Source: Rhynchopus sp. YZ270_cl-10 (Eukaryota > Euglenozoa > Diplonemea > Diplonemida > Diplonemidae). From it: 64,000 bases of DNA. Both the position numbers and the translations under genes were made by a program. The stretch's first letter is position 1. Every line of letters begins with the position of its first letter. Positions 1-10,944 of this stretch are shown in pieces. Location of the stretch: the NCBI GenBank assembly GCA_964035575.1, contig OZ037888.1:682001-746000 (forward strand), in the 5' to 3' direction. The notes beneath the pieces were generated by a model. It saw only the letters and a program-made list of their open reading frames with translations, was not told the DNA's origin and ran no database searches.

Positions 1-55
1 AATACCCTATCAGACATGAGGCATTCCCCGCCCCACATACACACCCCACTCTACG

Positions 56-1906
56 ATGCATCTCGTCAGTAAACTATCGTTGGGCATCCTCCTGAGCTTC
101 GCTGGGTACGGGTGCTTCAAGCAAGCAGTCACTCCGCGTATTGCGCCTAAAGCGGCTGGGGCAGTTGCCACGGATGGTGTTGTTGACACCACCACCACAC
201 CCAATGCACTGGTGGAGGAACACCTGCGGACATGCTCAGAACGGCAGCGCCCTGAAGTATTGCCACGCACGTCATTACTCAACTCCGAGTACGTCGTACC
301 CCAGGGCGTACAAACCACAGGTGAAACCATCACCGGGTACATCATAGCGCGGGATGCAAACGGTACTGCAACGTGCGAGCCGCATGACTTCTTTGAGATC
401 ACTGCCTGGAGCGAACGCAACCGTGTGTTTGTGACGACAGCGTCGCTTGGGTACGGGGTGTACAGCTTTACATTCAAGGCCAGAATGCCTGGGGTGTTCA
501 ATGTGTCGATACATCTTATGTATGAGTCTGCGACTCAGGTGGGAAGGAGCTGGCCCACCTCAGACGAACTGTACACGGATTTCCAAAATGCTACGTTTTG
601 GCGCAAGATGTCACAGAAGTTCGATGCGCTGAAGAAGCAGAACACTACCGAATGGTGCCCAAGCCCTCGCGCAGAGTTTGTGAACCATCGCATCCACATC
701 ACTGTTGCCGGCAACGAGATTCTCCCCGCAGCACCATGCGGACAGACCTGGCACAAATCAAACGGCCTCGCAGGCTCCTGGGTGAAGGCAGAGAAGGAGG
801 CTTGCTACCCAGGGCTCTGCGAAGGGGACCTTGCGTTCATGGCGTCGGACGGATGGGTGTGGGTTCCAGACACATGCTACCTGCGGCTTTACAACAAAGA
901 GTCTGCTTGGGACTGCCTCAATGGGAAACGCCTTGTGTGGTTTGGCGACTCCACGTTGAAGCAGCCGGCAACAAACCTGGTGGAGAACCTGCTGGGTGTA
1001 CCGATCCTGCGGCGCTCCTTCAACTATGTGAAACAGTTTTGCCCGAAGGGGCCGAAGATCCACAAACGGAACTATATCAACAAACGGAAAAAACACACAG
1101 CAAGGGGGTGCACGGGTCCTTTTGACCACCGCCAATGGAAAATAAACCGCACGAACCCGCACAACAGCGACCAACTCGTACACCTGCAGTATGTATGGGG
1201 CGGCTCTGTCTCCGTCATGGACCCACCTATGAGGAAGCCTACAGGGTACGGCCTTCTCCTGCAGGAGACACCCACACGCAACATCTTCCGTGCGGCGCTT
1301 GCGACGAAGCCGGACTACCTCTTCTTGCACCACTATGTGTGGGATGATATGGCGCAGATGGACCACCCGAGGTTTGCCAATGAGATTGGGAAGTTTGTTG
1401 AGTCGCTGCTGAACAGCACGACAGCGGACATACACTGGGACACTCCACACCCGCAGTGTATGTCGAACCTGCTTGACAACGACGTCGCGATGTGCGTCTC
1501 CGCCGTCGAGAACAAGCTGAACAGTGCGGGTGCCTTCCAGTCGTCCCTCTCCATGATGCGGCACCTCGACGAGCGTATAGGCAACAACCCGCGCCTCACT
1601 GTGACCGAGCGCTACCAGATGGCACAACCGCACGTCATGGAGCTTAAGTACTGCTACTTCGGCATCCACTTCGGCTCGCAAGAAGCCTTCTGCCACGTCA
1701 CAGCGCCAGAAGGCCCTGAGGCCTGCATCAGGTCATCCAACTGGCTGGTAGATAAGTTCGAATCGCAGACATGGATGAACAAAATGTGTTCAAACCCTCC
1801 AAAAGCGACGTCCGCAGACCCGACGATTACTTTGGATGTATGGCCCCTTTTTCCCCTTTTAGGAGTGGTTCTTTCAATTTCGTTCTTTATTTCAGCTCCG
1901 CGATAA
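56..1906 (+). CDS. Secreted PC-esterase / NXPE-like protein, 616 aa
   Basis: The protein starts with a short basic-hydrophobic leader (residues 1-20), so it probably enters the secretory pathway. Residues about 70-230 resemble a filamin/Ig-like domain (a YGVYSFTFKA strand pattern), as in NXPE proteins. Residues about 280-560 look like a PC-esterase (GDSL/SGNH-type) domain: LVWFGDSTLKQ carries the GDS nucleophile block at residues 297-299. The expected late D-x-x-H block appears only as FGIH, so activity is uncertain. Family members acylate or deacylate cell-surface glycans. The C-terminus is hydrophobic (residues about 593-612), possibly a membrane or GPI-type tail. Its last codons and stop lie in a retroposon tail, so the original C-terminus may have differed. 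A spliced 3' end is also possible, since TTTATTTCAG precedes the last codons. Family call fairly secure, substrate unknown. Confidence 0.7.
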   Translation: MHLVSKLSLGILLSFAGYGCFKQAVTPRIAPKAAGAVATDGVVDTTTTPNALVEEHLRTCSERQRPEVLPRTSLLNSEYVVPQGVQTTGETITGYIIARDANGTATCEPHDFFEITAWSERNRVFVTTASLGYGVYSFTFKARMPGVFNVSIHLMYESATQVGRSWPTSDELYTDFQNATFWRKMSQKFDALKKQNTTEWCPSPRAEFVNHRIHITVAGNEILPAAPCGQTWHKSNGLAGSWVKAEKEACYPGLCEGDLAFMASDGWVWVPDTCYLRLYNKESAWDCLNGKRLVWFGDSTLKQPATNLVENLLGVPILRRSFNYVKQFCPKGPKIHKRNYINKRKKHTARGCTGPFDHRQWKINRTNPHNSDQLVHLQYVWGGSVSVMDPPMRKPTGYGLLLQETPTRNIFRAALATKPDYLFLHHYVWDDMAQMDHPRFANEIGKFVESLLNSTTADIHWDTPHPQCMSNLLDNDVAMCVSAVENKLNSAGAFQSSLSMMRHLDERIGNNPRLTVTERYQMAQPHVMELKYCYFGIHFGSQEAFCHVTAPEGPEACIRSSNWLVDKFESQTWMNKMCSNPPKATSADPTITLDVWPLFPLLGVVLSISFFISAPR

Positions 1907-1965
1907 CGAATGCGATCAAGGTGACTAAGCACGAGAGGCTTAGGTTCATCTTATAAACTTTTCTT
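1891..1965 (+). repeat. LINE 3'-tail fragment (family A) ending the upstream gene
   Basis: The sequence from CTCCGCGATAACGAATG through GGTTCATCTTATAAACTTTT matches the last codons plus 3'UTR of the LINE at 38.9-41.8 kb. It is a strongly 5'-truncated copy in the same orientation. Its TAA, the LINE's own stop region, serves as the stop of the PC-esterase-like gene. Confidence 0.75.
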
Positions 1966-2728
1966 ACTTATGTATCGAAATAATATGGCCACTTTTCAAC
2001 GCAGTGGCAAACCTACTATATTCCTAGGGGTGCCCCAGACATTTTCCGGGGGCGTTCTAAGCATGAAAGGTGCATTGCATTGGTTCTTCAACTTCGTCTT
2101 TTCCCCCCAATAGAGTTAGTAGAATAGTTAGTATATGAAACAATCTTTTCCCCCCAATCAATCCACACACATCCACAGAGTGGCGTAGTATCAGAACCAG
2201 CAGAAGGCATGCCATTCGGCATTGTGTAGCGCAATGAGCGATGAGCGTATCCCCCTCCCTGGAGGGGACACCGTGCCAAATCATGCACGAGTGGAGCCCC
2301 CCCTCCCGACTTTTTTTTTAAGCTAATTATACTTTGCCCTTTTCCGGGGTCAAAAAAAATCCCTTAAGGCGTAAAGGGAAGTGGAGAGGAGTGCACTGTG
2401 CTGGTCTAGCCCCCTCTTCTCTACTCGGCCCGACACGTCGTGTGTTCTGGAAAGAAATAGTAACTCTGATAGGTAAGTAAAAGGGGAAAAAAGGTTTTTT
2501 CGTTGATTGCACAATTACCCTGTTGGAGGGGTGATTGGCGACCGTATATGAGGAACTATTTCTCCTTTAAGCTACGCTTTAGGTATAAAAAAAAAAAAAA
2601 TAGATGGGGGGTGTCTTTAAAGAGGGCCTAATGCATTATGTCTCCCCGTTGCTTCACCACATTTTGTATTGTTCAGAAAGGGGCGGGAAACACAACCCTT
2701 CTGGGTGTGAAATACACAAAAGGCAAAG
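1966..2728 (+). other. Intergenic region with one dispersed repeat
   Basis: No gene seen. Positions 2447-2590 hold, on the minus strand, a copy of a dispersed repeat of about 140 bp that recurs on the plus strand at 30597-30735 and partly at 30199-30262; shared blocks include ATACGGTCGCCAATCACCCC and TATCAGAGTTACTATTT. A pyrimidine-rich stretch ending in AG at 2676 may be the leader splice acceptor of LSm2. Confidence 0.6.
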
Positions 2729-3470
2729 ATGCCGCTGTTCCACTCGTTTTTCAAGTCCCTGGAGAAGAAGGGCACGGTGGAGGTGATTATTGAGTTGAAA
2801 AACGACATGGCGTTGAGAGGGGTACTTCTTTCGGGTATGTGGGCGTCTATTTTTTTGTCATTTTTTTAAAGCTTGAGGAAACCGATTATCTCCACAAATC
2901 TTATTGATAAAGATGAGAAGAGGATATTTTTTGCCTTTAGTCGCAAGCACTACTGGCACACCCCCTTTTTTGATACCTTTCACCTCCCTGCAGTGGACCA
3001 GTATTTGAACATCCGCCTAGGGAACGTGCAGGCCGATACAGCGTTATATCCACAGATGGTATGCAATCTTATAATAACACAACCATCCCCAAGGTCTTGG
3101 GATGAGCGCAGTTCGGGCAATGTAACGGTGCGGAACAATGAGGTAACTGCTGCAGAGTGATACAGCAACCCCTGGGGTTCATTATTTTTTATATCAGGTG
3201 TAAACTGGGGTGATCAGAGGTACTTTTTTGCAGCTCCAGTCACAAAGAATCATGAAAAATCACGAATTAAAATCGAAATGGATGTACCAGAACTTAAATT
3301 TCTGCTTCAATTTTTTTTCAAATAGACCCCCACCCATCCCACAGGCAGCAGTCAAAATCTGCTTCATCCGCGGAAGCACCATCAGATTCATACAACTTCC
3401 CTCCTCCGAAGTGGACGTGCCTCTTCTCATCGACGCGACCCGAAAGGAACACACCAAGAAAGCTGACTAG
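2729..3470 (+). CDS. LSM2: U6 snRNA-associated Sm-like protein LSm2, three exons
   Basis: Joining 2729-2834, 2994-3058 and 3345-3470 gives 98 aa, close to the 95 aa of human LSm2. The start MPLFHSFFKSL, the Sm1 part (VEVIIELKNDMALRGVLLS, then VDQYLNIRLGNV) and the Sm2 part (ICFIRGSTIRFIQLP) match LSm2 well. Both introns are GT-AG (159 and 286 nt) with GTATGT and GTATGC donors, and the phases fit: one codon is split between exons 1 and 2. LSm2 is a subunit of the LSm2-8 ring, which binds the U6 3' end in the nucleus, and of LSm1-7 in cytoplasmic mRNA decay. No single frame covers the gene, so it is easily missed. Confidence 0.95.
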
Positions 3471-4203
3471 ACCTTTCACACCCGAACGGGTCAATTGGGG
3501 AGGGGGAACGCATACCCCCACGTACAAATGCAACAGCTCTAGCCATTTTTTTTCTGCCGATGGGTGTTCTGGGGTTTTGGGGAATAGGGGGGGGATGGGT
3601 TAGGGAAGGTTTTGTCTACAGCCTTCTGCTCTCTACCGAGCTGCGCTACAGCAGTTTGGTGTAGGGGGGGAAAATGGTGGGGTTTATGTGGTGTGATACA
3701 GACACTAACAAACAGCAGAATAGACGTCTCCCTTTTACCTTTGTCTTATTGAACAGCCTCGATGGGGAAGTTGCGACGAATCAACGCCCTATGCAATGTT
3801 CCGACTCTCTGTGATGATAAGGGGGGGTCTTCATATCTTGGGATCGACCGAGTTTTTGACCGGGTTTAGTTTCAGCGAAACCCCAAAACCTATTTATTAT
3901 ATTGGAGCGTTTTACGGTCTGCGGGATGACACCCGATGACGGCCGATGACACCCGATTTAGCGCGATTTTTTCCCCGGAAAACGCTCCATATATCCTGCT
4001 TTTGTATTGGGAAGAAAAAAAATGTGTCGAACATTTCTTTTTAAGGTAGCAATCAGCCTACAGCATGCTACCAAATACGGTTCCTATTTATAACATTATT
4101 CATACTGTGAGGATATTATCAATTGAATTTCTCATCCGTCCACCTCTCTACAGCTTTGGTGGTAGACCAAAAAAGAAGGAAACAAAACGTTGAACACAAA
4201 ACG
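3471..4203 (+). other. Intergenic region upstream of acetolactate synthase
   Basis: No gene seen. It holds a small inverted-repeat element (3899-3995). A likely 5' leader follows: the pyrimidine-rich tract ending in CTCTCTACAG (AG at 4153) lies 50 nt before the chosen ATG. Confidence 0.6.
3899..3995. repeat. Small inverted-repeat element (MITE-like)
   Basis: The ends TATTGGAGCGTTTT and AAAACGCTCCATA are inverted copies, about 97 bp apart. The interior has a repeated GATGACACCCGAT block. It has no coding capacity. Confidence 0.6.
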
Positions 4204-7040
4204 ATGCGACGCGTCTCTCAGGGATGCCGACATGCAGGGAAGAGAAGAAGCCCTGCTGTAGCTCTACACCGCTCGACCATCACCACCACCACCACCACCA
4301 CCCTCCTCACGCAGCACCGCCACAACGCAACCACAGCACCAACCATCTCCCCCATTCCACAGCCAAGCGAGGTAAAATTTGACACCTACCGGAATTTGCG
4401 CGAATACGCTGGCCTCAACGGTGGGCAGATTCTTGAGAAGAAACTCCGAGAGTACGGGGTGAGCCACGTCTTCGGGTTCACTGGGGGTGCCATTCTGCCG
4501 GTAACCGATGCGTTTTATGGCTCCCCTATAAAGTTCATCAACAACGCATCAGAGCAGTGCGCAGGACATTGCGCCGAAGGCTTCTCCAAGGCAGGAGGTG
4601 GCCTTACCACTGGCGTTGCCATCGCCACTTCTGGACCTGGAGTGACCAACCTGGTCACGCCTTTACAAGACGCCTTGACAGACAGTGTCCCTATGCTTGC
4701 CTTTGTTGGGCAGGTCCCTACAAAGGCGGTTGGGACAGATGCTTTCCAAGAATGCCCTACCTGTGACATAACCCGCCCCTGCACCAAATGGAACTATGCG
4801 GTGACGCGTATCGAGGAGTTCCCTGATGTGATTGACAAAGCATTTTATGTAGCGCATTCTGGAAAGAAAGGCCCGGTGCTGGTTGATTTACCGAAGGATA
4901 TCATGGTGCAGACGCTTAACCCGAATAGTGGGTATAAAAACGAAAAGTTTTTGTGTCCGCCGATTGACCCGCCTTCCTATGAAGCGCATGCGATACCGAA
5001 TTTTGAGGAGATTGTGACGCTCATCAACAACGCAGAACGGCCGGTTATCGTAGCAGGGCAAGGGGCGAATGAGGCGTGGGAGGAGGTGCGTGAGTTGATG
5101 GGGCGGAATATACCGACGACAGTGACGCTGCATGCGCAGGGGATTGTGGATGAGTCGGAGCCTCTTGCGTTGAAGATGCTCGGCATGCATGGTAGCGCGT
5201 ATGCGAACTTTGCGGTGCAAGAGGCCGACGTCATCATTGCGCTTGGATATAGATTTGATGACAGAACTACAGGGAGGCTTGATCAGTATGCTCCTGAGGC
5301 ACGCAAGGCGGAACGGCACGGCAAAGGTGGTATCATCCAGATAGAGATCGAGCACCGTCAGATTGCGAAGATCGTCCAGCCAACGTATTCAGTTCTTGGG
5401 GATGTGAAGCAGGTCCTAAAACACCTCCTCCCCCGCATCGAAACCAAGCCCCGAACAAAATGGCTGCAAAAAATTGCAGATGACAAAGTAAAGTTTCCGC
5501 TAAAATGGAAGGACCATCCTGATGAGACGAAGTTCAAAGTGCAGGAGGTGATTCACGGGATGAATGAATACCTGGAGGAGACGGGGCGGGCGAAGGATGT
5601 CACCTGGACGACGGGGGTTGGGAACCATCAGATGATGGCATGCCAGTTTGTGAACTGGAGGTGGCCGAGACGGATGCTTTCGAGCGGGAGTTTGGGGACG
5701 ATGGGGGTCGGTGTACCGTATGCGGTGGGGGCACAGATTGCGCAGCCTGAACGGATGGTTATATGCGTCGATGGTGACGCCTCGTTTCAGATGACCTGCA
5801 ACGACCTCCGTACCCTTGCAGAACACAACATCCCCGTGAAGGTCGCGATCATGAACGACTTCAAGCAGCAGATGGTGCACATCTGGCAGACGATCTACTT
5901 CAACCAACGCTACCTTGTGACAGATTCGTACAACCCAGACTTCTGCAAGCTTGCAGAGGCCTACGGCATCAAGACCATCCGTGTTGGAGAGAAAAGCGAG
6001 CTGCAGGTATGCATCATAATAGGGAACGCTATCTGGTGAAGCAAGATAAAAGCGCTAAAAGAGCTTTGGTGTTTTCAAGGTTTTATTTTAAAGGTCGTAT
6101 GAGCTTTTCTTGATCTACGTAGCCGTTCGCCTCAAGGGGGTCATCCTTGCTGCGCTGCCTTTAAAGGTGGCTAAGGGGGGCTGGGTTCATTTTACAAGGT
6201 GGTCTTCTTTTTCACCAAAAGATGGAAAGTGGAAATGCTGTTGTGTAATAGATGCCTTCGCTTTTCTTGCTACATTTAAACCCATGCTCCTCACCTTTCT
6301 CGTTGCAGGACGGCATCAAGGAATTCATTGACTACAAGGAAGGTCCAGTCATCGCAGACTTTAGAGTGCAGCCAGACATGTGCACACCGATGGTATGCAG
6401 CCTCAGGCCCCAAAAAAAACACAAATGCATCTTTGTGCAACGAAGTTTTCAAGAACCACCACATTTTTTTTTTTGCTGTTGTAATCAAACTGGGATGTGG
6501 AGGCACGTGGGGGGGTTTTTTTTTTTGTGGCACTCACGTACCACCCTTTGTATGAGCTCGACCGAGCTGCGTTTTAGCACGCTTTTGTTAAATTCAACTT
6601 TCAGTAGTGTTGCCAAAGTTGTTAAGGCGACTAATCACAAGAAAAGCGTTACATCACATTCTTTTAAAGAGGTGCACTATTCACGAGAGGGCCTTGTATT
6701 TCAAGCCAAGCAACTTCCAAGTGTCAGTACCTGCGTCCCAGAGGCGTTTGCACTATCAACTTCACTGTGTATTGCTTACCACACACCACCCCTTTCATGG
6801 GGCGATGTTCGCTCTTAGAGAACTACCCACATTTGCTTTCAAATACCACCCATTTAGGTTGAGAAAATAGTACATTTTTAAAGACCACCAAAACAAAAAA
6901 AGAGCACAAAGCAAAAACAACGACAACTTTCATTCAAACCACCCATTTAGGTTGCACCTGGCGCTGCTTTAGACGATATGATCCTCGAGCCAGAGGAGGT
7001 AATGAGGCTTGAAATCAACGCTATGAACGTGCCCGGCTAA
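4204..7040 (+). CDS. ILV2: Acetolactate synthase catalytic subunit, mitochondrial, three exons
   Basis: Exons 4204-6006, 6309-6392 and 6951-7040 join in phase 0 to give 658 aa. The enzyme condenses two pyruvates, or pyruvate with 2-oxobutyrate, using thiamine diphosphate; it is the first shared step of valine, leucine and isoleucine synthesis. Residues 1-55 are rich in R, S and T without acids, a likely mitochondrial (or plastid) transit peptide. The catalytic Glu is E117 (in NASEQCAGH), and the ThDP/Mg motif starts GDAS at 524 and runs to MND. QQMVHIWQ is the block that contains the herbicide-site Trp of plants. Exon 2 supplies the GPVIADFRV region and exon 3 the C-terminus ending MNVPG. An upstream in-frame TTG (4123) is not a plausible start. 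Both introns have GTATGC donors; intron 2 (558 nt) holds retroposon fragments. Confidence 0.95.
6665..6770 (+). repeat. Stacked retroposon tails (families B then C) in an intron
   Basis: A degenerate family-B tail (TATTCACGAGAGGGCCTTGT, TTTCAA) is followed directly by a family-C tail (CCTGCGTCCCAGAGGCGTTT, then ACTATCAACTTCACT). Both are in plus orientation inside intron 2 of acetolactate synthase. Confidence 0.6.
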
Positions 7041-8185
7041 TCTATGAAAAACTACCATTTTTTTTTGGGATATTTTTTAACCCCAAGGTCCGAAAACCGG
7101 AGCAAAAAAAAACCCCTTGTGCAAAACAAAAAAAAACAAAAAAAAAAACGTCAAAAACACAGATTTATCGATTTTTTTGTTGTGTCGGGATTGGGAGGGG
7201 TAGACTTTTTCACAAGCTCTCCCCACTTCCCACTCCCCTTTTCTCGTCTGTTTCGATATTCTGTGGGAGGGTTTTACTTGCTTTGCCCCATCTCCTTTGG
7301 TGCATGCATTCACACCCTCTACTTTCGCTCCCCCCCCACTTGAAGGCCTCCCCGGGCCCCCCATTTCCCCCCCTTTTTTCTGTGTGTGCACGAGAGGCAC
7401 ATTCGCCTTTCGAGTTTTCTTTTGATAGGATTCGTTGTGCGGAGTGGTGTTTGCACTTCATACCCCTTTTGTTTTTTTGTATTATTTTTTTCTGAAATGC
7501 GGCTCAAGCACGAGAGGCTGAGCCTCGTCTCACCAAATTTGGGGGTTTTTTTTTTAAATGTGTTTCATTATATGCAATCAATTTACTGATTGCACATGAT
7601 GAAAATACTTAAATGTGGTCTCACACCAGATGAAGTGGTGTCTGTGGTTCGATAGCCCAAGTGGAGAAGAGAGCCACAGAGAGACGTTTTGCTCTTTCAA
7701 TTTCTTTATTGTCTGTGGTGGCGAAAACAATTGGCAGAAAAAGTGGGTTACTACTCTCACCCGCCCCTCACCTCTTTCCCAACACAAAAAAGGTGAGGGG
7801 ATATTTGCACACAACAGGTTAATGGTGGAGCGCATCCTCCTATATCTTAATAAAACAACTAAGTTTTCAAAAGGAATGCCACCTCCCATTCCTTCACCCT
7901 GGCAACCTATTTTCCCCCCCTTCTTTTTTCTTTTTTGTGTTCTTAAAATCGTATTTTTCTTTGAAGTTTTTTTTGGTGGCGTGTTTTTTTTTTGTCGGAC
8001 TCAGTCTTCGATAATCCAAAATGCGCATCAAACCCTGGACAAAAAAAAAAATGTATTTTCGCTCTCAGAAGAGAAGGTTGAGCTAAGCCAAACCATTTTG
8101 CTTTCATTTCCCCCTCCCCCAACTACCTCCTGTATAGCGCTTGTTTGATTGTCTGTAGCATTCCCTACTGATACTCCCCCTTTTG

Positions 8186-8238
8186 TGATCAAGGTGACTG
8201 AGCACAAGAGGCTTAGGTTCATCTTATACACTTTTTTT
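8186..8238 (+). repeat. LINE 3'-tail fragment (family A)
   Basis: GATCAAGGTGACTGAGCACA continues to GGTTCATCTTATACACTTTT, matching the 3'UTR of the LINE ending near 41772. Plus orientation, 5' truncated. Confidence 0.75.
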
Positions 8239-8560
8239 TTATATGCCACCTCATGAAGGAGAAAATAGAAACAAAGCATTTTGAACACACTTTGCGGTTC
8301 TGGGGACGAACTGCCAGGTCGAGGTGTGTGTGTTTCACCACAACCTGTCTCCCATGGGTTTTATCGTGTGATGAGTTGTTAAGTTTCTATTTTTTGAATG
8401 GTGTGTATGTACAGCGAGGTAGATTCATCTTTCAACTTTTCTTTCTTTGAAAACTTGGAAAAATCACGTGTCGCAACAGAATATGTCCACGCCACGCCCA
8501 CCCTCCGCCCAGCTTACTTCCATTTCGCGGTCTACGTTGAGATGTCCTACTTTCTTTTTT

Positions 8561-8662
8561 TGGATGTAGGACTGCATGGTTGGGTGTCCACCTCCCGGTA
8601 CAGCCGGTCATGTACCAAAGGTACACTGTCACAAGAGGGCTTTGTCAACTCTACTTTTTTTT
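8561..8662 (+). repeat. SINE-like repeat, family B
   Basis: Core blocks GGATGTAGGACTGCATGG, CGGTACAGCCGGTCAT and GTACACTGT, ending CAACTCTACTTTTTT. Five further copies lie in the window, most sharing the same 5' start; this one lacks the first 20 or so bases. Confidence 0.8.
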
Positions 8663-9415
8663 CTTCTGCTATCAGCGTCGTTTTTGGAGAGACGGCAGAG
8701 CGGTGTATTCATCCAAGATTAATTTTTTTTGTTTTAAGGTGACTCTGGGTCTTTTAAGTTTTCCGATTCCAGCGACAACAACTAGCATTAGCTAGTGAGC
8801 CCTCGTTTGGAGACACCAGTCAGGTGGGGAGTCTGACCAAGCTCCATGGGGGGGGCTTTAATTCATCTCAACAGCCTTTTATTTTATATTTTTTGGCCCA
8901 TCCCCCCTTGTACCATTTCCTTGAAAAAAAAATTCCCTTTTCTTAATGTCGGTTTTATTGTGAACACTTTTGTTCGTATGCCATTCCCATTTTTTTTTTC
9001 TTCTCTGCCACAAGTCACACTGTCAACTCCATTGTGGGTGGTACAGTGTTCACTCCCGCAGTGTGCTTCAGCCCTCATCTCCTTCCCAAAAAAAAGAGGG
9101 CATCGTTTCCCCCCTTCTTTGACTTTTATATAATGCTTTCTTTTTGTTGCCTTTTCCCCTTTTGTGTCGGACGGTATTTTAGATACTAAAAAAACACAAT
9201 GCTTTTAGATCACTCTTTCCTCCCCTCATTTGAGGGTTTCCCCCCCTTTCGATGAACCCCCTAAAAACGTTGGATGGGATGATTCTCAGAATTTAAAAAA
9301 AAAAGGGTTTTAACCTATGCACCCATATAACATCAGCCGGATGTGGGTATTTTGTGTGCAGGGCGAACTGCCGAAAGGACGTATCTAACCTTCACAAGGG
9401 CTATTAAAAAAAAAA

Positions 9416-10578
9416 GGGTAAATTGCGATAACACGTATACTTTTTGTTTCGATTTGCGATAACACGTACACAAAAAGTATACGTGTTATCGCGAAAAGTG
9501 GTCAAAAAAGTGTACGTGTTATCGCGAAAAGTGGTCAAAAAAATGTACGTGTTTTCTCCTTCTAAGGTGCTCGCTCTCCATACCTAGACCCTCGAATTTT
9601 TTTTTTTGGGACCCCCATAAAGGGCTAATTTCGACGATTTGAGGCCATTCAAAGCAAAATTTGGCACTTTTGAGCATCTGTGGGGGTCTAGAACGCGGTT
9701 GCGAGCACCCCGTTTTTTAGCGAAATATGTACGTGTTATCGCGAAAAGTGTTCAAAAAAATGTACGTGTGACATTCAGAAGACAGGGTCTGGTGGTAAAT
9801 TTTGCGTATCCCTCTGTGTGGGTCACTCACACTTGCGGTCATGTGCCACTGCGTGGGTCTGGGAACCAGACTTACGTACTTAAGGTGCACGAACACAGGG
9901 TCTGGTGGTAAATTTTGCGTAGTACTGCGACGTGGTACTGCGTGGGTCTGGGAATATGGGTACCTGGGTACAGGATATTTGTTGTCAAAGACATCTTCCA
10001 CCATGCATTGAGGAGGGTAAGACAGTGGTCGCAGTTTCTACTTGATAGCATTACAACATTTAACTTCTCCACGGGGGTCTTGGGCCGTTCATTCGGTTAT
10101 ACCTTGACTAGCGGAAGAGGCCTTTTTGGTCTCTAGAATATCCGGTATTCCCGAACGGAGGCACACTTTGTGTGTTACTACGACCTGGCAACTTCCAGCA
10201 GTAGGTTAAGTAATCTTTCTTGTAAATTGTTGGATCATTATCTCCTCAGTGTATGAATGCCCCACGTGACTGGACACTTTTGTGTTTGTCATGTGGAGCT
10301 GTGGTTGCTCTTTCACGACTTTTTTCCTTGTACACAGTGTACCGTGTACCTGGGTACCTGGGTACCTGGGTACCTGGGTACCTGGGTACCTGGGTACCTG
10401 GGTACCTGGGTACCTGGGTACCTGGGTACCTGGGTACCTGGGTACCTGGGCACCTGGGAAAACACGTACGTTTTTGTTCGCGAAAACACGTACACTTTTT
10501 CGCGATAACACGTATACTTTTTGTGTACGTGTTATCGCAAATCGAAAAAAAAAGTATACGTGTTATCGCAATTTACCC
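9416..10578. mobile_element. 1.16 kb non-autonomous DNA element with 82-bp TIRs
   Basis: The left end (9416-9498) and right end (10497-10578) are near-perfect inverted copies beginning GGGTAAATTGCGATAACACG. Each TIR contains its own smaller palindrome built from the 13-mer TACGTGTTATCGC, which occurs about eight times in the element. The interior has a directly repeated block (GGGTCTGGTGGTAAATTTTG at about 9784 and 9900) and an 8-bp satellite. No transposase-like frame is present. Both flanks are A runs, so the target duplication cannot be read. Confidence 0.8.
10345..10458. repeat. Tandem 8-bp satellite (GTACCTGG)n, about 14 copies
   Basis: Perfect head-to-tail GTACCTGG units, each junction forming a GGTACC palindrome, inside the 1.16 kb TIR element. 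The open frames crossing it are artefacts of the 8-bp period. Confidence 0.95.
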
Positions 10579-10592
10579 AAAAAAAAAATTAA

Positions 10593-10679
10593 GTCACACA
10601 ACAAACACCAGTGAAAAACTAAGGTTTTTGAAAACTCAAAAGGTGGGGGGGTTTTTTTACCGATGTTTTGTTGTGTGAC
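10593..10679. repeat. MITE-like hairpin repeat
   Basis: GTCACACAACAAACACC at the left pairs with TTTTGTTGTGTGAC at the right (87 bp). A related copy is at 34641-34748. It lies only 14 bp beyond the 1.16 kb TIR element. Confidence 0.7.
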
Positions 10680-10881
10680 AGTTAAAAAAAAGAAAAATCG
10701 AGGGAAAGGTGTGTTGTGCAATATGCACGACAGCTGAGTACTGTCCACGCAACTTCGTGTCTGTTTGCCCTTTCGAGTTAGAGAAACCCTGCACGCTGCC
10801 CTTAGAAATGACCACCCCCCCAGAGCAGAAAATACGTACCGTGAAATGGCTTTACGCTAAAATAGCACGGTTTTTTTTTTT

Positions 10882-10944
10882 GAGTGCCTGCGTCTACCGA
10901 TGGACGGTGAGGTGTTTGCACTTTCAACTTCTCTTTTTTTTTTC
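10882..10944 (+). repeat. Retroposon tail, family C
   Basis: GAGTGCCTGCGTCTACCGAT, then GGTGAGGTGTTTGCACTTTC, ending AACTTCTCTTTTTTTTT. Plus orientation. Confidence 0.7.

Larger units (their letters stand above)
7041..9415 (+). other. Repeat-rich intergenic region without a supported gene
   Basis: Long homopolymer runs and low-complexity T- and C-rich stretches. It holds a family-A tail (8186-8238) and a family-B copy (8561-8662). Part of a dispersed motif near 7824 (GGTGGAGCGCATCCTCC) recurs near 10965, 27097 and 56845. No conserved protein seen in any frame. Confidence 0.55.

Noticed and set aside
758-1696. 312-codon frame on the minus strand
   Set aside because: Shadow of the PC-esterase-like gene in a G/C-rich third-position context; no motifs.
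4123-4203. 27 extra N-terminal residues of acetolactate synthase
   Set aside because: Begins with TTG and contains the likely leader splice acceptor at 4153; ATG at 4204 preferred.
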